Shown here: positions 27,076 to 40,200 of the stretch, one piece after another
How positions within the stretch are numbered: the first letter of the stretch is position 1
How the letters are laid out: each line of letters begins with the position of its first letter
Source: Chromobotia macracanthus
Lineage: Eukaryota > Chordata > Actinopteri > Cypriniformes > Botiidae
Reading direction: 5' to 3'
DNA length: 64,000 bases
NCBI GenBank assembly: GCA_036877525.1
Contig: JAZGTH010000005.1
Span: forward strand, 8,676,501-8,740,500
Made by a program: the position numbers and the translations under genes
The notes under the pieces: generated by a model
Told to the model about the DNA's origin: nothing
Database searches by the model: none
What the model saw: only the letters and a program-made list of their open reading frames with translations

Positions 27076-28856
27076 TTTCGCCGACTTGTTCCGTGGTGGA
27101 ATGGGTTCTTTTTGCAGGCTGCCAGCCCGGGGCTGCTTCCATCCACTGATGCGCCCTAAGCTCCATTAGTTATCTCTAAGCTTCCCATAAGCGCTTGGGT
27201 TGTGTCAATTACAGCACTTAGTCCACCCGCCCTCCACTACATCATCAATCCCACAGCCCGAGTGGGCCCACAGCACTTTAGCCTTTATGCCCCAAGTCAC
27301 CGAGATGCATCTGAGAGAATTAACTTTACAAGCATTACAAAGCAATGCATTGTGTAATAAAAGCCAACAGAGATGAGCTACTATTTAGACTACCACAAAC
27401 ACTATAAAATAGTTCGTAATAAAAAGCATTCTTAATTGCCGCTTTAGGATTACAGAATGGTAGCATTATTGTCTATGTATCGGTTAAATCTTTTCATTAT
27501 AACAGGTTTGAACAACAATTTATGTGAATGTAAAATGTGCTTTCTAAAATTGCTATTGCTTTTGTTTTCCTTGTGCACTAACGCAACAGCGGGCGTCGCA
27601 TATCAATAACGGCTACCTTTGACATTTCATGGGTCATATTTCTCCACCAAGTTCAAGTCAATTTCCATGAGCACTTAGACTACTACATTAAACTGTGATC
27701 TAATACTTCGCCCAGCCATGATGAGACTTAATTAGCCCGGCAATAGGCGGTTGATTAGATTTATGTCAGGAAAATATTATCAGAATTTTGTAGAGAAATT
27801 GAATTATGCCCTTTTTCTGACTGGACAGGCAGCTCTGAGATGCTGTTGTGTATATAATGAAAACACAATGCAGTGACGTGAAGGTGATTATGGTTTATAT
27901 TTCGGTAAGGAAGCTGGAGCTTGATATATGATACTGTTACAGGTACAAGGAGGACATATACTGTATATATAGCAAGATAGTATTGCAGCAAGAGGAAATA
28001 TATAGTCTACATATATTTACTTTACTCTCAGAAGACAAACTGTGAAGAGCCTTAAGAAACTCAATTCAGCTACTGAGTTATTAGCTGTTTTAAATAATAA
28101 TAATAACTATTATTATTATTCTTATCAGCAGGCTAAAAGCAAAACAGGAGTAAAGTGGGGTCAAAAAATGATTTGTTTTCTTTTATTCTGCACCAAAACA
28201 ATCTCAACAGTATTAACATTATAGATTGATTGAGCTAGTTATTATGATTCTTACATATAAAAGAAACATTTTAAACGCAAGAAACGAAATGAAAAGAAGT
28301 TCCTATCTACATCTCATTAGGCTGGTAATTGGTTACATTTTAAAGTTAAAACTGTTTACTGGAAAGCATTTATACATTTAGGCTACAGAAGCTCATTTAT
28401 CTCAGTTACTGCGAATAATTAAAAAAAAAAAAAAGAAAATAAAAAGTGACACGGCTAATACAATTTAACAGCATAAATCATAAATGAAGATTTGTATATC
28501 ACATATAGCCAGTTTCTAAGTAGCAAGCTAGTCCTGCTATTTTAAGCAACCATAAACATTGCATTACCAATAACTGACCGCTGGCTTTTTACATTGTATT
28601 ACCAAAACTACTAATAATTAGCTTGTCCAGCTAATTCCAAGCAACAAACTTTAGAAAGACTGTATTACCAAAACCATAATAGCTGACACTTTAAAATTGT
28701 AGTTGTTTCTGTAATCTTAATATATCATTGTGGAAAAACCTGCCAGTTGCAATGTTAGTTTTAACTCCTTTGCAGTCCTCCCCACTTCTCTCTCTCAATA
28801 TCTCTCTCTCTTTGTCTCTGTCTTTTTTAAACCTCTTTTTCACCACTGTCAAATTT
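27076..28856. other. Intergenic region between htr3b and htr3a
   Basis: This holds the htr3a promoter side (27076-27300, fairly GC-rich) and the htr3b 3' flank. No TATA box is obvious at a convincing distance. The remainder is AT-rich with short AT repeats and a poly-A run near 28424. No coding region is supported. Confidence 0.6.
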
Positions 28857-31800
28857 TTACACAGAGCTCCATCCACTCCACAGCAGCAGCAAAGTCATAG
28901 AGTACACGAGCACAAGCACCAGGTAAACTCGGAAGAGGAGTTTGTCTACTTTAAGGCACAGTGCCAGCCAGTAAGACTGTGCACTCCATTCATTGTCTTC
29001 CTCCTGAAGGTACAGTTTGAGATGCACCACCTCCTGTAGGATTTTCTCCAATGGAGAGTCACTGTTCGAGCCATCGGTGAGGGAGAACAGATCTGTCTCT
29101 GAAGAAAGATCAAACTCGTAGCCTGAAAGTCACAAATACACAAATATTAAAACACAAATATTAAGCAATGTGTGTATGATAAGCATGTATTGTAGTGTGT
29201 GATTTCTGTATAGTCAGACAAAAATGCATAAAAATATTTATTTTATTAGATGATGAAAAATAATTATGTTTTAATGTGAGTCGTGCTCGCATTTACAAAA
29301 CTCGCTGCCACGATACAAACCACAAAATGGGCGTTGTGGGTAGTTGTTAGGATTGCTTAGTTGCTAAGGTATTCTGAGTGGTTTTTGGGGTTTCCCTTAG
29401 TAAACGCTGCTAATAACTTGTTTAATGATGCCAAATGCATAAAAGACTTTTTCCTACCCCCTGACTGATCCACATCATCCAGCGTCTTCACTGAAGTGAA
29501 CACACTCTCAATAAAGCTCTGGTCTGTTGAGCCATATTTATCCAGTAAACAAGCAGATATGGACATCTCCTTGACATTCCTCTCACTGTAATGCAACAGC
29601 TTCACCACAAAAATGGACTTTGCCAGACTGAGCACCAGCAGGGCCATGCAGACAGCAAAGAAAACCCCTGTGACCAAACAAGTGGACATCTTTTTAGTGA
29701 GGTGAATTTGCAGCCTACTGGATTGTCGTTAATAAGCTAACATTGTAGTTAGGAAGAAGCTCAGTCTGCAATACCAATGAGTGGTGTTTTAATGGCTGTA
29801 GCTGGGATTTCGTCCATCAGGTTGACTCTAATTACAGTGTAGCCCAGAAGAATGCTGGTCTTGAAAGTGATGCGAGTTCCACTGTTGGGTGGCAGATAGA
29901 AGCTGATGACGTCCACAACCATGAGGAAGATGCTCGGGATGAGCAGACTTACCACGTACAGCAGGGGGCGTCTGCGGATCAACACCTGAAGGGAGACAGT
30001 GAGACTGGAGTGCAACATTCACACTAGGTGATATTTTGTTCCATTACCTACCCTTAGAGACATCTGGCCTCAGAACAGTCTAAAACAGGTGTGTCTAAAG
30101 GTGAATTGCATAACAAGCTAAAGCCTTCTCCCCCATTTCCTGGATTTGCTAAATCAAGCCCAATTGCTCATTCTGTAGCTGAAATTGTTTTCCCACACTT
30201 CATCTCCCCTGAGAACCCAGATTTGATTCCTGAGCGTCCCGATCAACCTCACCGCCACTTGCCACAGAGAGACACAAAGAGAGCCATTTCCTCCCACTGC
30301 CCTTCATTTAGATCAGGACCATCCATTTCACTTTCCTTGTTTAAGGCTGCTTAAATCTTCACAGTACAACAAAGACCAATTTCATACTGACTTAAACATG
30401 TTCCCCACCCATTCCGCCAATGAGTAAAAACACAAATATGGATTCTAAATGGCTTTGGCAATGAGCCGCAGAGCAAAGGTAATCAAAGAACACAGCCGTG
30501 TGTGCATCTTAGTGGAACAGTGTGGATTGCCCACCAGCTTTGAGCTATTGGCCCGTTCCTCCCTCTTAACACGGCGCTCATTGATCAAATGCCAGAAAGA
30601 CAGTCATTATTATCATTCTCGCTGTGTGCTGTCTGCCGCTAAGCCTCATCTATTAGCATTAGCGTGACTCCACTATCAGCAACGCAAAGGTCGGAGACGG
30701 GTCGTGACACACGTCAGGTTACTGTCGATACTCTGCGTGTCCGGCGGACTGTTATGTGCCAAATGTCTGTTCACAAAGATCACAAGCAAACTGGTGAAAA
30801 ACAATATGAATGCCTGGTGCCAAAAGAGTCTAATAAAAACTCTGTGTATGCATCTTATAGGCAGGTCCAGTACTGGGCACATTTTTCTACATTTCTTTGA
30901 AAATCCACCAAATGCATTTAAACATGATAAAAATGTGTTATGCAGAACTGAAAGTGCTGCACTTTTGTTGTAACCTTAAGGAATTGTTAAATTAACCAAA
31001 TAATTTTATAAACAGTCCAGTTTTGCATGTGAAGATTCCATGTGGGCCAGTTTTTACACCATGACATTTATTTTCTATTTATGGCTAATTTCAGGACCAA
31101 TCTTTGTTTTCCTGATTGAGTAATCCTCACATTAAACTGAATGTGGGCGTAGTGTCTGTCCTCTAGACTCAATGTCCAGTAGTGAGAGGGGACAGACAGC
31201 AGCTCCCATTCTCCATCATTCATAAACTCTCTGGTGTCGCTAGCGATCTCCTCAGCCGACCTCCATAGAGCTAAATCCACCTCATTCACTGTTAGAAAAA
31301 CACATCATCAGTTCATGGTCTTTAGACATGAAAACACATTCTAACAAACCAAGTCAAAACTCTTCCTTCACAGACTACTGTGTGTTGTGGTACAAATGAG
31401 TGTTTGTGTTGGCAAGTTTGAGATTATTCAAAATCTGTTAGCTTTAGGAGAAATCTTTAGGAGATTTAAACCAGTGCTGATCAAAACCACTCAGCAATCA
31501 CCACAGCTATCATTACACAGAGGCGAGGTTGTTTTCAAAGGAGTGAAAGCACACACTTGTGTTCGTGTGAGTAATTTACCTGAATGAAGCCAGCTGCGAA
31601 AGGTCAGAGTGCAGTTCTGCCTGTCAAAGGGAAAGGCAAAAATCTCTAGGTGACAGGCCGAGACCACCTGGATAGGTTTGTAGTTTTTCACTGTTCCTGA
31701 GCAGTTGACATAAACATATGGGATGACCGGAGATTTACCAACATCCACACTGGAGAGAGAGAGGAACAGGTATGACAATGTGAGTATAACTCGAGAAAAT

Positions 31801-33361
31801 ACAGGCTTACACTATCGATCACATTTATTTTCCTGTGATACAAAGCAGCTTTTAATGAAAGCATAAAATCATGAAACTTTTAGACAAATATATGTACATA
31901 CAATTCGCTTATGATGATATCAGGCACCCAGATGGCATCTGAGGACAGTGATATTTCAGTAATTCCATCAAACTCCTCAGGATCCCAAACAAGAAACTCA
32001 TCGTTCCATATCTAAAACGTTAGAGTAATGTGGTTTACTGTTACCACCCAGTACGTCCCATGAGAAAAATTCAGATCTTTCAAAAGTTCAGTCTTCATTG
32101 GATCTCAAATTTCATACATTCCAAAATGTGATTATGTGCTTTTTTGTTTTTTTAAGAAAGTGATTCTCAAATTCTTGCACAATAAACCTAAATGTGTTAT
32201 TTGAAACCTACACATGAAGCCTTTTGTTACGCATAAAAGCCTTTTTCTTACACACAAAGTTTCACTTTTTTACATAAAATTGTGATCTTTACTTTATAGA
32301 ATCAGAAGGTTAGACACCCAGGTTTTGGCACCCAGGTATGTATCTTTTGTAAAATTTGGATCTGTTGATAATATGTTTAATTAAAATACAGATTCGGGTA
32401 AAGGTTAAAGGTCTGCTGATGGTTTGAGTTCCTTTGAGTTATTGTTCTTATATGTTTAAATAAATTAGCTACACTACACAAAATAATTTTAATGTATTAC
32501 GTATTATTAATGTATTATTATTTAAATGATATCTGCATACAATGCACCAACTGCAGGGGACTAACTAAAGCATTACGGACACAAGCAACAAAACCACTGA
32601 TTTGATCATGAATCATCACCAGTTAAAATAATTAAACATTAGTAAACTGATACCAACTTGGCGATACCAAAGGCTGGTGGTAACTTTCTGAGTCTGTCCA
32701 TCCTGTAAAGACATGCACATGCAATTTTTTACTCATGCAGAAAGACTTTTACAGCTGTAACATTCATTTGTCAAAATATTTGTAGTTTTACAGTATTTTG
32801 AAACCATAAAATTGTATTCCTGTAAACATTTCCACACCATGCATGTAAAGCTTACAAACTGACCATCATTAATCAAATGATCAATTTTAATATACTCATA
32901 TCATTTTAAACGCACAGAAACTTACCACATCAAGAACAGACTGGATTATAAGGTCAAGGTAAACAGTAGTTGGATTGGTCCAGTTCAAGACAGGCCGAAC
33001 TCCACAGTCATATTTGCGAAGCAATAATCTGGTGAGTTGGTTTAAAGCAGATCTTTTTGGTTTCTCCGGAACCAGTTGAACTTGAGAAATAGCTGTGCAG
33101 GAATGTAAAACAGTGTACATGGTTCAGTCTGACTTTACTAGTTTACGATACACTTAAAAGTGCTGCTTATCATTCAAAATTCAGCCACATTAATCATAAA
33201 GCTCATATGAGTATAGGTGGCTTTTTAAATAGTTTTAAAACGTTTTTACTTTTATAAACTGTTACACAATTTGACATTTAACTGAACGACTATAAATATA
33301 GTAAAAAATAAAGTTTGAACTTACCTGACAGCAACAAAGAAAGCAATAGCACAGGATTCAT
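28857..33361 (-). CDS. htr3b: htr3b, serotonin receptor 5-HT3 subunit B
   Basis: Nine minus-strand exons: 33361-33325, 33092-32926, 32702-32658, 32011-31902, 31749-31580, 31288-31131, 29985-29775, 29667-29458, 29122-28857. They join in frame to 457 aa. Exons 3, 4, 5 and 7 have the same lengths as in htr3a (45, 110, 170, 211), showing tandem duplication of one ancestral gene. The Cys-loop is CHLEIFAFPFDRQNC. The pore helix FKTSILLGYTVIRVN is the B-subunit type, and GTR replaces the GER of subunit A, so the -1' Glu is absent. Family knowledge: 5-HT3B does not form working channels alone, and raises conductance when joined to 5-HT3A. Consistent with this, the three MA-helix positions that are Arg in human 5-HT3A are Trp, Ser and Ala here. 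Loop C has His (HYAHI) where A has Glu. The signal peptide is short (MNPVLLLSLLLS). Confidence 0.93.
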
Positions 33362-34261
33362 CCTGACAATTAAATTCCAAGATCTGTTTTAGAAGAACAA
33401 AATGCAGTTTCTTTCAATTCGCTTTTTCTTCGTTTTTTTTGCAGAAAAACTGCTGTGAAGCATCACAATGGTGGCCATACACGACTACAATAAATGCACA
33501 GCTGCAACTTGCTGGCCACTCCAGCAAATTGATTTTCCATTATGATGGTAAGAAGATATGTGTTTAGTGAATAGGACGGATGTGTACTCCCAGCATGTAG
33601 TCATGGACCCTAAGCATAGACCATGATTTCATCATGATTTCATCATTTCTTTCTTTCATTCTTTTGTTTCTTGCTTGCTTGCTTTCTTTTTTAAGCAGGA
33701 AATTCTAATGCTGCTTTTCTACAGTCTAAATGAGATCATGGAAAAGTGGATGCAGCAATTAATATGGTGATTGTTGTGGGTTTCCAAGATGCACCTAATA
33801 AAGTTGTTTAAGAGAATGTGTGGAGAAAGTGGCAGTAATTTAAATTAATATAAAGTAAATTCAAAGTTTGTGTTAAATCTGATGACGGGGGTGCGATTAA
33901 AGCTATATTTCTATTCGTGTTATTTCGTAGGCCTGTCTCATATTTCATCATGGTCCAAACCTTTAAGAAACTTAAAGGTTTAAAAAAAACCCTTTTATTC
34001 ATTTAGCAGATTTAAAAAAAGTTACCATTTTCACAAATGAATTATAGCACAATTATAGCATGCATTTCATTATCATTAGCAAATTGTCACAACGCTCGTT
34101 TGTTGACTGTTTTCCAGGCGCGCGCGCACGGCGGTCGCGGCGCGCGCCTGACTGAGCGTGTGCCAGCGCCGCGGGTGCGTGCGCGCTACATGGAGCGGGT
34201 CACGCTGCGGAGTCAGGGCGAAGAAATCTGGAGAAATAACAAAAAGTCACTCGACGCTGCC
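33362..34261. other. Head-to-head spacer between htr3b and usp28
   Basis: About 0.9 kb separates the two start codons, which point away from each other. The htr3b side is AT-rich with poly-T and CTTG-type runs (33640-33690). The usp28 side ends in a CpG-rich block. A shared or bidirectional control region is possible, but the htr3b side shows no CpG cluster. Confidence 0.6.
34117..34215 (+). promoter_or_regulatory. usp28: CpG-rich promoter of usp28
   Basis: A dense CpG cluster (GCGCGCGCACGGCGGTCGCG and GCGCGCCTGACTGAGCGTG) begins about 145 bases before the chosen usp28 ATG. There is no TATA box. This is the usual layout of a housekeeping vertebrate promoter with dispersed starts. Part of the block may be 5' UTR. 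Confidence 0.65.
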
Positions 34262-37200
34262 ATGAGAGTTGAACAGGACTTTGAACATGGGGAAAAGTCA
34301 GCAAACTCGGTGAGCCAAGTGTGTGTTTTGGGAGAAAATTCGTATTTTTATATCTTTATTTCAGCGTGTCTAAATTCATCAAGACGCGCGCGGCAGGTTT
34401 GAGCGCTCCTGTCTTCAGTGACGTCGCTCTTCATTTGTTTAAGTGAGAAAGTTCAGGTTAACTGGATTTAGGATCGCTTAAATCGCTATATAATAAAAAA
34501 AACAAGCAGTGTTTTCTACGCGACAGTCCGTCCGAAAGTTTTCTTAGTGTGACTTTGAATAAGCTGCTTTTTATCTGAAACGGTTTTACTGAGATTGAAT
34601 GCAAAGTTTCACTTTGTGATATCGAATTAAAACGTATCACGCAGTCCATGAAATAAAGTCTGATATATATATATATGTATAAAAGTCTGTATATATATAC
34701 ACGAATGTATATTTTCACTTAGTTTGAGTCACTCAAACTCTTGAGAGCACCATGATAAACAGAGGTGTTATCTGTGTCAAGGGCCTAAAATAGAGCCTCC
34801 AGCTCACCATATATGTCTCATGCTCCCTATCTAGGGTGCCTGGCTGCCTCCACAGCCATGCTGACATTCCCACCTGCTGCCAGGGCTGCTTTATATAGCA
34901 CCTCCAGCTCCTTCGTCTTTCATTTCGGACACAGGCGTTTAAAATGTTTACATGCCACTTCTGCCACAGGGTAGAGCCTATTTTCGGAGATACTGTATTT
35001 AAACAGATGTGAATATGAGTAGATAAGGCATGAGGTTCGTGTGCGTTGGGCATACACATAGACTATACAAATCACCTTGCAGTGACAACCTTTTATAAAT
35101 GTTGAACTGGCCTGCTCTAGCTCCCTGTATCTATCAGCCCACACTCGTTTGACACCCGAGTCTGAAATGTGGTATGGTGGGTGATAAATCCAAATGTGTA
35201 AATTGCTTCTCATATCATATTCTTGTTTTTAACTCATCAGTTCACACCTGCTCTTTTTTCTGGAACTGATCTTGTTATTTAGTAGTTAATTGCTCAAGTG
35301 GGTCTTGTTATCGCAAACTGAAGTATTCTTAATACGCCCGCGACATCATTAAGAAATGAAAAACAGAATGTCTGCTTGTGTTTTTCAGAACCAAATGCTG
35401 CTTAACCAGCTGAGAGAAATCACCGGCATTCAGGATCGGCATGTTCTCCAGAGCGCCCTGAACGTATGTGCAGTAGACAGGCGAATGTTTGTAAATATGA
35501 AAATTATACCATGGTTGGAGGGATTAAGTAACCTACATGTGGTTATAAAAACACATGTCACATGACTCTAAAGCAAAACATTTTCATCCTTAAACTTTGT
35601 TTTGGCACAGATATGGCATTCAAGAGTGACCTCATATTAATTTGTATTTCAGTATAATGACTAATATCTAGTTAACTCTTTGTATTTATCCAGGCTAGCC
35701 AGGGTGACATCAGCCATGCTATTGGGCTACTGACCACCCAAGCCACAGAGGAACAGCACATACCAGAGGAACCCACCCAAGCCAATAATGAGAGAAACAC
35801 CTCCAATACACAGAACGGTGGGCTGATGGGAAAGGAGAGAAGATGACCAATGTCAAATAACATTCATGTCATCACATTTTCCAAAGATCAAATTATTTAT
35901 ATAGCAGTGTGACGTAACACAGATGTTAGGATATCTGTTTTATGTGTAGTTATTTGACCTATCCTTGTAAAACTGGATTTGTCATCAGGTCCTGCTAAAG
36001 ACGATCTGCAGACCGCGATTGAGCTTAGCCTTCAAGAGTCACATCAAGTGGAGGCAGAGAGGAGAGAGCTTCACAGGTTCATTACTACATTCTAAATAAG
36101 ATACTTCAATAAAAGAAGTCTATTTTTAAAAAATATAGTTACAATTTAGTCATAGTCATAGATTTCAAAAGGGTTACAGCTTTCCCAGACCTCTCATCTA
36201 TGATGAAATCCAGTCTCCCCTGACACAGTGAAAGTTTGGTCAAAGTTTAGCCCAGAATAGACCAACCACCTACTCAATATGAATGACCCAGTGCTGGTTT
36301 ACTCTAGGGCTCTTGAGGTTAGTGCAGAAGAGAATGCAGCCCGCATGAAGAGGAAGAGATGTGAGGTGTCTGGAGAGAGCTGCAGCCCTGCGGACTGGAT
36401 CCGGCAGGAGGACTGGCCCGTGGGCATCCGGAATGTGGGAAATACGTGCTGGTTCAGTGCTGTCATTCAGGTGGGTGCTGGTCCTAATCACAAATGTAGT
36501 TTTGAGATGGTGCAAAATCAGTATTTTAAAAAAAATACTGGTTGACTGATTTTTAGTGAGTTTTTAGTGGTCATGGCCTATAATTCATTGGGAATGGTCT
36601 GTATTATTGGTATTGATAGATTAACAAAAAATTTCACAAAGTTTCCACTTGTGACATCCCTCCACCATATAATAACATTGTAAATGTGTGAGAAACAGAT
36701 ATAACAAATAAAACCGTAAATAAATATTGTGTAAAATATTCTTTTTATTTAAGCAATGTTATGCTAGTCTAATTTACAAAACTTATTTGGGCTGTAATAC
36801 ATCACCATCCTGTACTCTAGATTTGTCTGAGCCATTGAAGAAACACATATCAGTCAACCACTAATAATCTCATATCTTCTCAGTTGATTTGTAAAAGCTA
36901 ATTGTAGAGTGTTAGGTTCATTAATCTTTTAGTATCTTAACTGATTCTTTGAAACAAAATACTGAAATAAAGGGCTGCTTAAAGTATTCTCATCTAACCT
37001 GTTACTGTGTAATCTGGCCATATTGTACAAATTAAGAGACTTGCTAATGACTGTAGAATAGAGAAGATCAGGTGAAGCTGCTTCTTTGTTTTTGTTCCCG
37101 AATGCAGAAGCATCTCACTGCTCTAATTTTATTATGGCCATTCCAGACTGAAGTTAGCTAGGCTTCTCAGATGTCTGTGTTGAAATTTAAGCCTCCAATG

Positions 37201-40200
37201 ATATCGATAGATGTCTGAGCTAATTAAATAGAGCATTGTTTTGATGATAGACTGAGCAGTGAACTGTAAAACCTGATGTTGGAGCGCGTTTATGGCTTAC
37301 AGATAAGCACCCAAAAGATCTTTTGTTAATATGTCATGCAGTTTAATGTGCCCTTCAGCTAATGCGTAATGATGTCACTGAGTCCCAGCATGGACATAAA
37401 CATTCTTAGCACATCCTGTTTTGCTGCACAGTTTTTGAAGTCTGAACTATAACATGTTATTTGTTATTTTGACACTATTGTTAATCCATATTATCTCATT
37501 TCTGTTTACAAATTAACCTCAGAAGTAATTTTTTATGAATCAAATTCACAATTTACTTCATTCAGTACAATAATTGACACAGATTCATTCAACACAATTG
37601 CTAAGCTGATTTCATGAGAAATGTGTCCTCTTGTTTTTAGTCTCTCTTCCACCTGCCTGTCTTCCGTCGACTGGTGCTCAACTACTGCCTGTCAGAGCAT
37701 GTACTGGAGAAATGCAAGAGTCATTCAGTGAGTAATCTGCCAGATTAGCATGACTGTCATTTAATCTTGGTTCAGGATAATCTTGGTTTAACCGTGGTTC
37801 ACATTTCATGTCTGAATTCTTGTATTCACACTATTACAAGTAAATCTACATGAGTGATTCCACTGTATCTGTTGCAGGAGAAAAGGAACATAGCCTTCAT
37901 GCAGGAGTTGCGTTGTCTGTTTGCTCTGATGGTGGGCTCAAACCGAAAGTTTGTGGACCCCTCTGCAGCAGTGGAGCTTCTCAGAGATGCGTTTAGAACC
38001 AGTGAAGCCCAACAGGTACATCATTTAACATAAATGATTCACAGTTGTCCTATCAGGGACTAATCTTAGCATGAAATAACTGCAAGGGGAGCACTACTAG
38101 GTATCTTGAATGTTCTCAGTTCACAGCAGCTTATAATGCTGTGTAAGTGAGCCTGTTAATTAGGCACTATGCTGTCTGCTTTTAAAAGGTGTTTATTTTA
38201 AGTTTGCTTATTCTAGGATGTCAGTGAATTCACACACAAGTTGCTTGACTGGCTGGAGGACGCATTCCAGCTGGCTGCTAATGGAACGTAAGTTCATATG
38301 TATATGAAATGTACAAAGGTATTAAAATACCCTAATACTTTTTAGGAAAAACCAACAATTAGCTACCAACAATCCATAGCATAATGATTCATGTATCTGT
38401 AAGAACTCCTACACATATAACCTTTTATCACTTTAACGTTTTACATTTATTCGTTTAGGAGACGCTTTTATACAAAGCGACATTCAAAGAGGGAGAGAGC
38501 ATTTAACACTTTGCCCTAAGAACTAACAAGCATAGTCTACAAAAGCTAAGCCTAGTCTACAAATCTTAGCCTAATCTACAAAGCTAAGCCTAGTCTAATT
38601 ACAGATGCACTTATTAATGTTTATTTTACATGTTCATGTTTATCAGTTACAATGTCATTGTAGAAATACTCTGTCATTTTAGTATATATAGTAATAGAAA
38701 GTATTATTATACGTATTTAATAGTCCCGAAAACTAAAACATGGCAGCTGTTCTTTTCAGTAACCCAGAGGATAAACAAAACAACCCAATGGTGCAGCTGT
38801 TCTATGGAACATTTGTGGCTGAGAGACTTCTTGAAGGTAAGGGAATAATATTTGTTGTGTTGATCGGTGTTTGCCAGGCCTATTGCTAACTGTTGTGTCA
38901 TTGTGTGCAGAAAAGATTGTTTCCAATATTGAGCAATTTGGACAATATCCTCTGCAAGTAAATGGCTTCAATAATTTAGATGAATGTTTGGAGGGTGCCA
39001 TGGTTGAAGGAGAGATTGAGTCCCTTCATTCAGATCAAACAGTTTCCACTGGTCAGGAGGTAATTTGTTTATGATCAACTGTTGTCATTACATATTTGTT
39101 TTGACATTATTCTAAAATGGGAATGCTGAGTCCATCAAAAATTTGATATTTTTTCATTGTTTGCAGAGGTGGTTCTCCAAGCTGCCACCAGTATTGACCT
39201 TTGAGCTGTCTAGATTTGAGTTCAATCAGTCTTTAGGGCGACCAGAAAAAATCCACAAAAAACTGGAGTTTCCCCAAGTGATCTATATGGACAGGTTAGT
39301 AAAGTATGTTTTGGTCATTGGTTTCAATGGTGTACTTTACACCTGGCATCTAGATTGCATTTACACTGTGCAATCCAGTGCAACTCCATCTTGTTCAGTG
39401 TCCAGAGTAGATCATGATGGAAAGTTTTCCACCTAGTTTGTCAAAGTCTTCCGATCACCAAAAAACATGACTAAGTTGTAAAGATGACCAATGTGTCCAA
39501 CGTGTTATTGTATACTACAGCTTATTAAAATGTTCTTGATGTACAGATACCTCCACAAAAATGTAGAACAGACCCATGGTAGGAGAGGAGAAGTCAAGAG
39601 ACTCAAGGACCAGTTAACCGTTCTACAGCAGAAACTTGAGGGGTAGGTGCAAGATCTGCATGCTTGCTACAGTATATCCTGATTGACACTATATAGCATG
39701 TAATGGAATACTGGAATACTGACTGTGAAATACTGTTCCCACTCCCTTGCTTTTCTGTTTTAAAGATATCAAAATTATGGCTCAGGTCCAGCCAAATACC
39801 CCCTGGCAGACATGTTGCAGTATGTACTGGAGTTTGCCACTACAAAACCTATAAATGTGCCCTCAGCCTCCCCAATACCTCCAAACCCTCCAACACACAC
39901 AGAACCCACTTCAGGTGACACCAGGCAAGGCCCAACGCCAAACACACTCTCCTGTGTTTCACGATTACATCAGCAGCGCGAGAGCTGATATAAAATGCTT
40001 GTTTACTCATCTGTGTTTGTTTCTCTCTGACTGTTTAATGTCTTGCTGCAGTCAAACAGAACCAGATGATACAGGCCCGTCAGATGTTTCAAGCTGCTCG
40101 CAGACAGCCACACAGAGAACTCCCATACACAAGCCTTTCACTCAGTGCAGACCCCCCATGGAAGTGCCGCTGCAGCCAGCACCCCACAGTGTGACTGAGG

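Noticed and set aside
39143..39436. Extension of the usp28 exon past 39294
   Set aside because: The GT donor at 39295 and the phase-2 join to 39547 give the correct USP28 sequence. The extension is intron read-through.
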